Assembly: GCA_011364965.1 (NCBI GenBank)
Contig: RDOB01000001.1
Span: 1-64,000, forward strand
DNA length: 64,000 nt
Source: Candidatus Heimdallarchaeota archaeon
Lineage (GTDB): Archaea > Asgardarchaeota > Heimdallarchaeia > Hodarchaeales > Hodarchaeaceae
Reading direction: 5' to 3'
Positions 39,315 through 48,077 of the stretch are shown piece by piece. The position numbers and the translations under genes are program-made. Position 1 is the first letter of the stretch, and each line of letters starts with the position of its first letter. Under the pieces are notes generated by a model. The model did no database searches, had not been told where the DNA came from, and saw nothing but the letters and a program-made list of their open reading frames with translations.

Positions 39315-40565
39315 ATGGATTCGGATATTCCTTCTTCAAGATTTGATAGACAGGAGCGCCTATCACTCTGGGATCAAAAATTAATTGAAAAAATAACGGT
39401 TTTAGTCGTTGGTGTTGGAGGTACAGGGAGTGAAGTATGTAAGAATTTATCTTTACTAGGGATTGGTAAATTGATTCTTGTAGATGTTGATTCTATAGAA
39501 TATTCCAATTTAAATCGCCAAATGCTTTTTAGCAAAGAAGATATCGGACAAAATAAAGCTGAAGTAGCTAAAGTAAGGATACTCCATCACTTTAATCCTG
39601 AATTAGAGGTAGAAGTATTTCCTTTTTATGTCCAAGAAATACCTGATAAAACTTTTGAATCGGTGGATGTCATTGCAGGATGCGTAGATAACTATTTAGC
39701 TAGACAATTTCTGAATTCAATAGCTATTGAACATCGAATTCCTTTAATAGATTCAGCAACTGATGGCTATTTAGGCCAAGTACAATCTATTATACCATTT
39801 CAAACTGCTTGCTTAGCATGTGATAATCCTCCTCCACCACAAGAAACTCAAGTTTTAATGGAACCATGTTCAATAGTGGGCGTTCCAAGATCCCGTGAAC
39901 ATTGTGCTTGGAAAGCTCTTTACGAATTTAATACATTATTCAATCGGAAACCAAATGAGACTGAAAAAGATCTGGAAAAATTAACTCAATTGGCCAACGA
40001 ATACACAGAAAGGTATAATTTTGGAAAATTTGAGAGAAAAGAATTATTGCAATTGATTATGTTTCATGTGCCAAGCCTTATCACGGTGAACGCTGTAACC
40101 AGTGGAATTCAAACTCAAGAGATTATAAAAACGATTTTTTCGATTAAACGGAGGGAGCTAAGAAAATCAGAAAGGTTAGCCTTGCAGCAATTAGAAACCT
40201 TAACAAGATTCAAAATTCCAAGTTTGTCCATTTATTCAGCATTAACAGGAACTCTAAATACATTTGATCTTGTTCAGGATCCAGAATGTACTGTATGCGG
40301 AAATATGTCCAATTTAACCCAAAAAATTGAAAAAATAAAGATAAATAAGAAAAATTCCTTGAAAACAATAATAAATGGTTTTTCAGAGAAGTTTAATAAG
40401 GAATTTATAGCTTTTAAAGGAAATTCGGTTCTACAAGAGGATAGATCATTAGAATCGTTATTGAGGGATGGAGATCGCATTACACTTAGTTCTAAAGAGG
40501 ATGAGCAAGAATTTAGAGTACGTATAACTTTTACTCCCCCAAGAAAACAAAGAAAGAAAGAATAG
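39315..40565 (+). CDS. E1-like ubiquitin-activating enzyme (ThiF/UBA family)
   Basis: VLVVGVGGTGSEVCKNLSLLGIGKLILVDVDSIEYSNLNRQMLFSKEDIGQNKAEVA; CLACDN...CTVCGN; C-terminal Ub-fold-like tail. Confidence 0.95.
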   Translation: MDSDIPSSRFDRQERLSLWDQKLIEKITVLVVGVGGTGSEVCKNLSLLGIGKLILVDVDSIEYSNLNRQMLFSKEDIGQNKAEVAKVRILHHFNPELEVEVFPFYVQEIPDKTFESVDVIAGCVDNYLARQFLNSIAIEHRIPLIDSATDGYLGQVQSIIPFQTACLACDNPPPPQETQVLMEPCSIVGVPRSREHCAWKALYEFNTLFNRKPNETEKDLEKLTQLANEYTERYNFGKFERKELLQLIMFHVPSLITVNAVTSGIQTQEIIKTIFSIKRRELRKSERLALQQLETLTRFKIPSLSIYSALTGTLNTFDLVQDPECTVCGNMSNLTQKIEKIKINKKNSLKTIINGFSEKFNKEFIAFKGNSVLQEDRSLESLLRDGDRITLSSKEDEQEFRVRITFTPPRKQRKKE

Positions 40566-40579
40566 GAAAAATCTAAAAG

Positions 40580-40906
40580 TTATCTTTTATAAAATACTTT
40601 GATTCGATTTCTTTTGATCGGTAATATCACAGGGATATCAGGATTCAAATATGGTTCCTTATATCCTCCATCTACTTCCTTCTCGGCCGTCAATTGTTCA
40701 TACAATTGCTTCATAACTTGGTCTCTTGACATGGAAGGTAAAATAGATTTCTTGGGATATCTTGAACCTTTCTGAGCGTAATTCCTCTCAATTTTTACAT
40801 TTCTGCGACCACATTTTGGGCAATACCAAACCCCTGATTTAGGAACTTGACGAGGATTATATCCGCAATTACTACATTTGAGATCTGGATTGGACATTAA
40901 TATCAT
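40580..40906 (-). CDS. Zinc-ribbon protein
   Basis: LKCSNCGYNPRQVPKSGVWYCPKCGRRN. Confidence 0.7.
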   Translation of the reverse strand: MILMSNPDLKCSNCGYNPRQVPKSGVWYCPKCGRRNVKIERNYAQKGSRYPKKSILPSMSRDQVMKQLYEQLTAEKEVDGGYKEPYLNPDIPVILPIKRNRIKVFYKR

Positions 40907-41079
40907 AATCCATTATTGGTTTAAAATTCAGTTTATTCTTTGAGCTTTCAATATAATATTAACTTATAGATAGCTCCATTTAAAATTCTACTAATTATAT
41001 TGATAAATCACTCATTATTGCCAATCTCAGTTTAAATTAGACTTAAGAAAATCTAATCTTACTTGTAAAAGGGACTGCA

Positions 41080-42828
41080 ATGCTTAAGCGGAAATTGAAA
41101 TCATGGTTGAAACTGGCTTCTGCTTCAAATGAACCTCTTACACTCCATGATTTCTCTGAAGCTAATATTGAAATTCTTGCAGATTTTTTAAGACATAAGA
41201 TTGGATCTAAGGAACTTAATGGAATTGTTACTCCTGATAATTCGTTTTATATACCAATGAAATATATAGACGCATTAATAACGAGTAGTTTAGAATCTAA
41301 TGGTACTATAGACATTTGTGATTTAATAGATGCTACCAATTTACCAGGAGAAATTTTAGAAAGCGTTATTCGTAGAAAAGTAAGCCAAATAGATGGATTC
41401 TTTGATGTAATAAATAGAAAATTCTTCACTAAAAAAGGCGCAAGACTAGAATTACTCAAATTGATCGGTAGTACTCTTTCTTTGGATTTAAATTATCTAT
41501 TGAATAGCCTTTATTGGACACAAGATTATCTTGAAGCAGTTTTAAATATGCTAACACAAAATGGCGAGTTTATAGGTTATATTGATCCTTTAAAACAGCG
41601 ATTATACAATTTCACGATTCTCAATTTCAGTTTAAATCAAGATTTTGATAGAAATCTCGAATCGATGAGAAAATTCATACAAACAAATTTTGATCTAAAT
41701 TCAGAGGTATCATTAAAAGATTTAGCAGGATTAACACGATTATCTGAAACTGAAATCAGAGATCTATTGAGAAAACATTGCAAAAATATCACTTTTTTGT
41801 TTTCCTCTGATTTCAAAAATATCTATAACGTATTAGAAATCTTTGGGTATGTATTAAGAGACATTCATGTTTATAATGAAATTCCTATTGAATTTTGGTT
41901 ACAAAGATTAGACATTGATAAAAACGATTTTATGACTTTCCTAAGGGTAATAAATCAGAGTTTGGGAGCTGAGCTTTCAGAAAAGGAATTAAAATCGAAC
42001 CCAATTGAAAATTGGTTCAATCAGGGTATAGATATCGAAGAATTAGCCCTGAAGCTACATTTGGAACCTTTACAACTGCTAACGGAGATCAAAAAATTCT
42101 CAGATCAACTAGGGTTGATTTTAATAACAGGGGAATTTAGAGATCCTTTTTTAATTAAAGGTATAGAGGAATTTGAGATTTTTTGCCAAGTTGATACATC
42201 TATTCATCACAATCCTCAATTATATTTTGAATGTCAAAATTGTCGACGAATAATGTGCTCAAATTGCCGTTCTTCAGGAAGCACACATGTCTGTCCGTTC
42301 TGTGGGAATATTTCAGCATTTATTATCGATCTTCCAAGGCATTGCCAAACCTGTGAGTTGAACTACACCCATTCATTTAATTTAGAGAGTACCGAAGAAT
42401 GTTATTTTTGTAAAAAAGGTCCCTTAAAATCTGGATGGATTGAAAAAAAGGAAATTTTGTACCCTGAAACAGAATTGGACCGAAAATTACTTGAATGGTT
42501 AAACACCGTAAGAAATGAAAGAATTCCTCTTCGTGAAATAATTTCGAACCTTGGAGCTCCTGATCGTGTAGTTATTGAACTACTAGAAACCCATATACTC
42601 TCTAGCAAGGTTAGTGGAAAGATTGATATTAAAGATCTAACTCTTAATAGGAAGGGAGAAAAAAAAGGTGTTTTATGTAGTATATGTGAAACTATACAAC
42701 CAGAGGGAAATGAGTATTATTGTAATTTCTGTAAAACCACTATTTGCATAAATTGCTACAATAAGATGAAATCCGTTGGAATGATTTCGTGCACGGAGTG
42801 TGGAAGCGAGTTGGTGAAATTTAACTAA
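41080..42828 (+). CDS. UFL1-like winged-helix-repeat protein with C-terminal zinc/RING-like domains, candidate E3
   Basis: GIVTPDNSFYIPMKYIDALITSSLESNGTIDICDLIDATNLPGEILESVIRRKV resembles UFL1 N-terminal WH repeats; C-terminal CSICETIQPEGNEYYCNFCKTTICINCYNKMKSVGMISCTEC. Confidence 0.65.
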   Translation: MLKRKLKSWLKLASASNEPLTLHDFSEANIEILADFLRHKIGSKELNGIVTPDNSFYIPMKYIDALITSSLESNGTIDICDLIDATNLPGEILESVIRRKVSQIDGFFDVINRKFFTKKGARLELLKLIGSTLSLDLNYLLNSLYWTQDYLEAVLNMLTQNGEFIGYIDPLKQRLYNFTILNFSLNQDFDRNLESMRKFIQTNFDLNSEVSLKDLAGLTRLSETEIRDLLRKHCKNITFLFSSDFKNIYNVLEIFGYVLRDIHVYNEIPIEFWLQRLDIDKNDFMTFLRVINQSLGAELSEKELKSNPIENWFNQGIDIEELALKLHLEPLQLLTEIKKFSDQLGLILITGEFRDPFLIKGIEEFEIFCQVDTSIHHNPQLYFECQNCRRIMCSNCRSSGSTHVCPFCGNISAFIIDLPRHCQTCELNYTHSFNLESTEECYFCKKGPLKSGWIEKKEILYPETELDRKLLEWLNTVRNERIPLREIISNLGAPDRVVIELLETHILSSKVSGKIDIKDLTLNRKGEKKGVLCSICETIQPEGNEYYCNFCKTTICINCYNKMKSVGMISCTECGSELVKFN

Positions 42829-42832
42829 AATA

Positions 42833-43735
42833 TTACTCAGAGGTTTTAGATTTATATTGGGCAAGCTTTTGGGCATATTTATCCGATAATTCCTTATAAC
42901 TTTCTTCAGATAATTTCCCACTTAGAAACATCTCATCAGCTTGCTCCAACATATGTTCGTACTTAGAAATTTTAGCTGAAACGTCATCGAATGATTTTCG
43001 CTCCTCATCAAGTTCTCTTTGAGTTTCTAATACTTGTTTTTCAACCTCATATGCTAGTAGTGTTTGATATTCTTCAGGGACTTTAAAACCTCCAATTTCA
43101 AGACCCACTAATTCTAATCCCCAGCGAGATGTTTCTGGTGCCAGTTCGGATCTGGTCTGTATTGTTAAACTCCTTCTCTCCCTCAAAAGATCGGAAACGG
43201 TATAACGCGACATAATGTGTTTCACAGCTGCAATAATCGTTTGCTTTATCCAATTTCTTAACTCCTCACTTGTATAGTAGTGCTTATGTGAGACAACATT
43301 CATAATAAAGTTCCTTGGATTAACAACTCGTAATCTGGATATTCCATAGCATCCAATCATTATATTATCAATTGTATATACCCCAGGTGAACCCCACTTA
43401 ACTAGAAACTCTCCCTTGGTAATCCAAATGATTTCACCTCCAGGCCGTTTAGCTGTTTTGTCTAATTCATAAATTCCACTCCCAGCAACACCAACTAAGG
43501 CTCCTGATTGCAATAGGACAGCAGCTTCAAGCTCTTTAACGATAAATCCATCAAATTTTCGAAAACTATCGTACTCATCAGATTTTAATCTTGAAATAAG
43601 CGATTCTTGTCCGAATTCAGAGGAGAGAATAGTTTTTCCTTTAAACTTTTTCGTCCCGATATGCACTGTATCTCCAATTCGTTTGAATAAACCCCCAAAT
43701 TTTTCTGTTTCCGCCATTTGAGTTCCACCTACCAA
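42833..43735 (-). CDS. SPFH/band-7 domain protein
   Basis: AAVLLQSGALVGVAGSGIYELDKTAKRPGGEIIWITKGEFLVKWGSPGVYT...LGLELVGLEIGGFKVPEEYQ. Confidence 0.8.
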   Translation of the reverse strand: MVGGTQMAETEKFGGLFKRIGDTVHIGTKKFKGKTILSSEFGQESLISRLKSDEYDSFRKFDGFIVKELEAAVLLQSGALVGVAGSGIYELDKTAKRPGGEIIWITKGEFLVKWGSPGVYTIDNIMIGCYGISRLRVVNPRNFIMNVVSHKHYYTSEELRNWIKQTIIAAVKHIMSRYTVSDLLRERRSLTIQTRSELAPETSRWGLELVGLEIGGFKVPEEYQTLLAYEVEKQVLETQRELDEERKSFDDVSAKISKYEHMLEQADEMFLSGKLSEESYKELSDKYAQKLAQYKSKTSE

Positions 43736-44715
43736 TTATCGTCTCCATATATTCCTGGAAAGTAATACTGATCCCCTGTATCTAATGAGCTCACCTTTCG
43801 TGCGATTTTTTGATTTATCAAACTCTCCAACACTCTTGTTACTCTTTGGTGATCCCATTTTGTTTTGATCATGATTTCTTCAATTGTGACATAACCCTTG
43901 TTTACAGCTAAATTGAAGATCTTACTTGCATCATTAGTCAAAGAAACTGGTGTAAATTCTATTATTTTAACACCAGAACGCTTTGATATATCTTCAATTA
44001 GACCATCATCCTTTAAATTCTTACAAGATTTTTCTAAATCTTTAATTGAGAATTCCACATCTGGAACTTGGCTTTTCAACTTGGTGTATAAATTTGCAAG
44101 GGTAATATACCCACCTGAACTAGCTGGAAGTTTTTTACCCTGTTCGAGTATTAAATCCCCAAGAAATTCCTCGAATTTCCCTTTTCCAAATAATTTGGGC
44201 TTTTTACTTGCATCAAGCGCAGTTACAGTTAAAGAAAGTCCTTCTTTGCGAATTAACTCTTCCTCTAACTGCTTTATCCGCTTCTCATATTTTTTCTGTA
44301 AATCTTTAATGTTTTTTGTTGAAACTGAGGCACCATTGGCCAGTTTTTGCTGAACTTGAATGATTTCATCAAGCTGTTGGATTTGTTCATTAAGTTCCCG
44401 GAGTTCCCCCCGAACATCCAAATTTTCTTCTCCAAAATCAATAGATTCTGATAACTGAATACACTGGTCTGCTATTCTATCACAGATGATTGATGATAGT
44501 AATTGAGCAACACGGATTTCACCACTCATTTTTAAATTAGATTTGGTATTATCTGGATGAATAATATAATCAGGAATGGATTCACTTGCGTAACGGATCT
44601 CATCAAATTTTGATATAATCTTTAAGATTAGATCAGATGCACTCCTAGCATTAGAAGAAATACTGCTATTTAATGTTATTAATGAGTCACTAGCCTTAAG
44701 AAAGAATTCTTTCAT
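43729..44715 (-). CDS. ESCRT-II EAP30/Vps22-like protein
   Basis: C-terminal AVNKGYVTIEEIMIKTKWDHQRVTRVLESLINQKIARKVSSLDTGDQYYFPGIYGDD closely resembles human SNF8 (AEKNGYVTVSEIKASLKWETERARQVLEHLLKEGLAWLDLQAPGEAHYWLPALFTD); N-terminal coiled coil. Confidence 0.88.
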   Translation of the reverse strand: MKEFFLKASDSLITLNSSISSNARSASDLILKIISKFDEIRYASESIPDYIIHPDNTKSNLKMSGEIRVAQLLSSIICDRIADQCIQLSESIDFGEENLDVRGELRELNEQIQQLDEIIQVQQKLANGASVSTKNIKDLQKKYEKRIKQLEEELIRKEGLSLTVTALDASKKPKLFGKGKFEEFLGDLILEQGKKLPASSGGYITLANLYTKLKSQVPDVEFSIKDLEKSCKNLKDDGLIEDISKRSGVKIIEFTPVSLTNDASKIFNLAVNKGYVTIEEIMIKTKWDHQRVTRVLESLINQKIARKVSSLDTGDQYYFPGIYGDDNW

Positions 44716-44990
44716 TAGTAATTTCCCCAGAATGAGAAGATACTTGATTTTAGAGGAGAATTCTATGTTCTACCTCTATTTGCATTTGCTACGTTTTCTG
44801 GCTTTTTAAAGTTTTATATGCGGGACTTGTTTAATTCCTTCTTAATGGTTTTTATGCTTTTTGGATTAGACTCCTATTAAATAATATGAATTGGTGCATT
44901 TATTTTTTTATTTTTGAGATAATATAGATTTTAAATTGCTATTGAGTTCGCACAGACCCTTAATTCAACCTGTTAATACTCATATAGAGT

Positions 44991-45488
44991 TTAGAGAGGA
45001 TCTTGGGAGACTTTTTTAGCCATTAGGTAAGCAGATTCGAAATCGCGATAATAATGACGAATTTCTTTCAAAATTTCATATCCTAAGGTTTTATAAAGAT
45101 TAACTGCTGCAGAATTAGATACTCGAACCTCAAGATATAGCTCAGTTGCCCCCTGTTGAATCATCGCTTCCATAGATTTTTTCAATAAATAAGTAGCAAT
45201 TCCTCGATGTCGAAATTTTGGTTTAACAGCGATACTTACTGTATGCCCCTTTTTAGCGCGATGAAATATTGAAAAATAACTCAAACCGCTTTCTAATCTT
45301 GCCATGGTGTATCCGACGATTTCAGATCCGATTTGACAGACTATAAAGGCAGAGGGTAGTTCTGCATAGATTGTTCGAAAAAAACGTTCAGGGTAATTCT
45401 CCGGAAGAGTTTGATGATTTATTTCCATAACTTGTTCAAGATCAGCTAATTCAAATTTCCTGATTACAATTGGAGATTGTTCCGTCAT
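44991..45488 (-). CDS. GNAT N-acetyltransferase (RimI/Ard1-like)
   Basis: RKFELADLEQVMEINHQTLPENYPERFF, SIAVKPKFRHRGIATYLLKKSMEAM, LYLEVRVSNSAAVNLYKTLGY. Confidence 0.93.
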   Translation of the reverse strand: MTEQSPIVIRKFELADLEQVMEINHQTLPENYPERFFRTIYAELPSAFIVCQIGSEIVGYTMARLESGLSYFSIFHRAKKGHTVSIAVKPKFRHRGIATYLLKKSMEAMIQQGATELYLEVRVSNSAAVNLYKTLGYEILKEIRHYYRDFESAYLMAKKVSQDPL

Positions 45489-45661
45489 AATAGTCCCTTT
45501 TCTTTCGCCAATTCTTTCATTCGTCTACGATAGCCAGCATATTTATCGTGTAAAGAAAATCTTGGAGGAGAAGCGTTCATAAACCTTTCATTACATTTTT
45601 CACAGACTGTACGGTCTGGATCAATAGTGTAACTACATTCACATTTCTTTAATAGACGCAT
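45485..45661 (-). CDS. nop10: H/ACA RNP component Nop10
   Basis: Missed by the ORF track (58 aa): MRLLKKCECSYTIDPDRTVCEKCNERFMNASPPRFSLHDKYAGYRRRMKELAKEKGLL. Confidence 0.93.
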   Translation of the reverse strand: MRLLKKCECSYTIDPDRTVCEKCNERFMNASPPRFSLHDKYAGYRRRMKELAKEKGLL

Positions 45662-45684
45662 GAAAACCCCTGAAAATAATGAAT

Positions 45685-46470
45685 TTATATCCTTTCAAAT
45701 GACATTTCAGCTTGAAAAGGTTTGAATTTTTTAATAATTTGATCCTGTAAATCTTTCCAAAGAGATTCGGCCTTCTTCCAATCCTCACTTTCGATCGTAC
45801 AACGGTATTCGGGAGGTGAAATGATTTGCAATCCTATTTTTGAATTCATATGCTTTTTCTGAAAGTTCTTAAAATAAGACGAAAAAAAATCCCTAATTCT
45901 TACAGCTCCATCAGGTTCATAACATGTAAGTTTAATAGTTCCATGTAATTCAACTAGAGATGGTTCCAATTCTTTAATAGCTAATTGGTGAATCTCATTT
46001 GCAGCTTCCTTTTGTACCCCCTTATCAATTAGAAGCTTAGCTTCTTCCTCTCTTGCTCTTAGTAAACCCTCATAAATTGAACCAAAATTAGAAAGAAGAA
46101 TTTTCTCAACAGATTCAGTAGAGATTCCTACTTTTTCACAAGCGACTGCAACAATTCCGCGAGCACGATTCTCTTGTTTGAACTCATTTAACTTCTGTCG
46201 ACGTTGAGGTTCAGAGACCCGCCGAATTGACATATCGATTTCTCCCCTCTTTTCATCAATACGGAGTATTTTGGCCACAGCTTTTTGCCCTTCGCGGATA
46301 TGGCTTCTAATATTTCGAACCCAAGTTCGACTTAACTCCGAAATATGAACAAATCCTGCTTCAGAACCGAGGATTTCATAGTCAAATATTTCGAAATATG
46401 CTCCATGATCAGTTAATTTAGAGCACGTTCCTATTACTAACTCTCCAACTTCGGGGAACTTTGAATCCAT
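45685..46470 (-). CDS. eif2a: Translation initiation factor aIF2 subunit alpha
   Basis: PEVGELVIGTCSKLTDHGAYFEIFDYEILGSEAGFVHISELSRTWVRNIRSHIREGQKAVAKILRID. Confidence 0.97.
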   Translation of the reverse strand: MDSKFPEVGELVIGTCSKLTDHGAYFEIFDYEILGSEAGFVHISELSRTWVRNIRSHIREGQKAVAKILRIDEKRGEIDMSIRRVSEPQRRQKLNEFKQENRARGIVAVACEKVGISTESVEKILLSNFGSIYEGLLRAREEEAKLLIDKGVQKEAANEIHQLAIKELEPSLVELHGTIKLTCYEPDGAVRIRDFFSSYFKNFQKKHMNSKIGLQIISPPEYRCTIESEDWKKAESLWKDLQDQIIKKFKPFQAEMSFERI

Positions 46471-46483
46471 AGATTATCGCCTA

Positions 46484-46675
46484 TTACTGGTCTAAAACAT
46501 CAATTACTTCAGCATTGAGTCCAGCACGTCCAGATCGGGGCTCTGCTAAAACTTTTCCGCAAACACGGCACTCAACAATAGTGGTAGCATGAGTAAAAAC
46601 CTCTTGCACATTTCCACATTCGCATGTTACTTTTAAGAAATTTGAGCGGGGTTCAGGAATATACTTCTTTTTCAT
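46484..46675 (-). CDS. rps27e: Ribosomal protein S27e
   Basis: FLKVTCECGNVQEVFTHATTIVECRVCGKVLAEPRSGRAGL. Confidence 0.97.
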   Translation of the reverse strand: MKKKYIPEPRSNFLKVTCECGNVQEVFTHATTIVECRVCGKVLAEPRSGRAGLNAEVIDVLDQ

Positions 46676-47343
46676 TTTTGTTCACTTAAATTTAACTTTG
46701 CCTTATCTATTTCAACTAAACGGGCAACTAATTTCGCTATTAAAGCTTTAGCGTTCTCTTGGGGTAAGAAAGTTACATCAGTCTTCTTAAAGGGCCCATA
46801 TACATTATTATCCAATCCAACAAAACTCTCAACGTCCTCAAGGAACCGAATCATTATCTTTGGGGGAGAATCTATAAAATTCTCTTCAATATCCTCATTT
46901 ATTGTCGAATGTTCTATTGAATCAATGGACAATTCTATATTTGGAGAAATTTTTTCAAGATCTAAAATGTTTTCAGAATCATGGTACGGGTTCTCCAGAC
47001 CAAGGGCTTCTATTGAACGTTTAAGATTTGTGATTAGACGCTTCTCACCCCAAGTAAGTAGATTTTCACTAATTGGATTATTCGATAGAACTAGATCGGT
47101 AATTTTCCTTAAACGTATTCGAGCTAGATCTTTTCGCAGAAATTCTATCCTTTGTATCACCAATTCAGCGATTTCGGGCCATTCATTGGATGTAGAGTCA
47201 CTGTATAGTTTTGAAAGCTTCCCATCCAGAGATATATAAAGATCAGATGGTATTTCTAGTAATGAAGGACTTTCCCATTCTTGTTTCCACAATCTATAAA
47301 GCTCTTTATACTCCAAAGTCTTAATCCCATTCAAAAGAAACAA
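46672..47343 (-). CDS. GINS complex protein (Gins51-like)
   Basis: IQRIEFLRKDLARIRLRKITDLVL; C-terminal MIRFLEDVESFVGLDNNVYGPFKKTDVTFLPQENAKALI. Confidence 0.9.
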   Translation of the reverse strand: MFLLNGIKTLEYKELYRLWKQEWESPSLLEIPSDLYISLDGKLSKLYSDSTSNEWPEIAELVIQRIEFLRKDLARIRLRKITDLVLSNNPISENLLTWGEKRLITNLKRSIEALGLENPYHDSENILDLEKISPNIELSIDSIEHSTINEDIEENFIDSPPKIMIRFLEDVESFVGLDNNVYGPFKKTDVTFLPQENAKALIAKLVARLVEIDKAKLNLSEQK

Positions 47344-47735
47344 TAATAAAGATATTTATATTCCATTCTTTCATATACGAAGGCAATATGTCATAGAAAT
47401 GCCAAAGAAAAACAGAAATATTAAACTATATTAGCTAAATTAGCCTGTTTCTCAGAAGCTGAAAAATTTGATAAAATAAGTTGATAGGAATCTAAAATAA
47501 AGTAAATAAAGGGGATTCAAAGAATATTTCGTATTAATTTGTACTATTCAAGATAAATTATATTCTTTTACTTGTACGAGGCTTGGAAACCAGAATTGCA
47601 AAGAAAATGACTATTTTATGACAAGCTTTTTTATGATCTAATAGAATTGGAAAAGATGATAAATATGACAGAAAACAAGTAAAAACGACGTATATCCAAG
47701 CTTTATAGACTTCTTGTTGAAGTAATTCTTAGTAA

Positions 47736-47857
47736 GCCACTGTGGCTTAGTTTTTGTTTAGATAGCTTGAAAATTGAGCATCTAGCAAATAGAGCAACTC
47801 GGTTATAGCGCCTCCTTGGTAAGGAGGATGTCGGGGGTTCAAATCCCCCCAGTGGCT
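47736..47857 (+). tRNA. tRNA-Thr(GGT), intron-containing
   Basis: Acceptor GCCACTG/CAGTGGC, anticodon arm CCTCC-TTGGTAA-GGAGG, T arm GGGGG-TTCAAAT-CCCCC, discriminator T; no encoded CCA. Spliced product 75 nt. Confidence 0.9.
47751..47797 (+). other. Predicted 47-nt tRNA intron in the D-loop
   Basis: Removal restores GTGGCTTAG|CTCGGTTATAGC. Intron can form TAGAT/ATCTA and TTTG/CAAA; exon GCTT pairs with intron GAGC and the cuts fall as AG^T and AA^C (relaxed bulge-helix-bulge). Confidence 0.75.
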
Positions 47858-48077
47858 CTTTTTATCATGCATTATCATTTTTTTAAAAATGTAGATTTGT
47901 TCAAATTAGAATTGGTTCCGATTTTCCCACTAAATAACAAAATCTTAATATAGTAGAGCACTTTCTACCGATGTGTTTATCAAAATTTTCAATTCCAAAA
48001 TACCCTTGTGATTTTCTTCCTATCTTCTGAATGATTAGCATTATAAATTAAAGTTACAATATGGAGATTTCTTTCTA

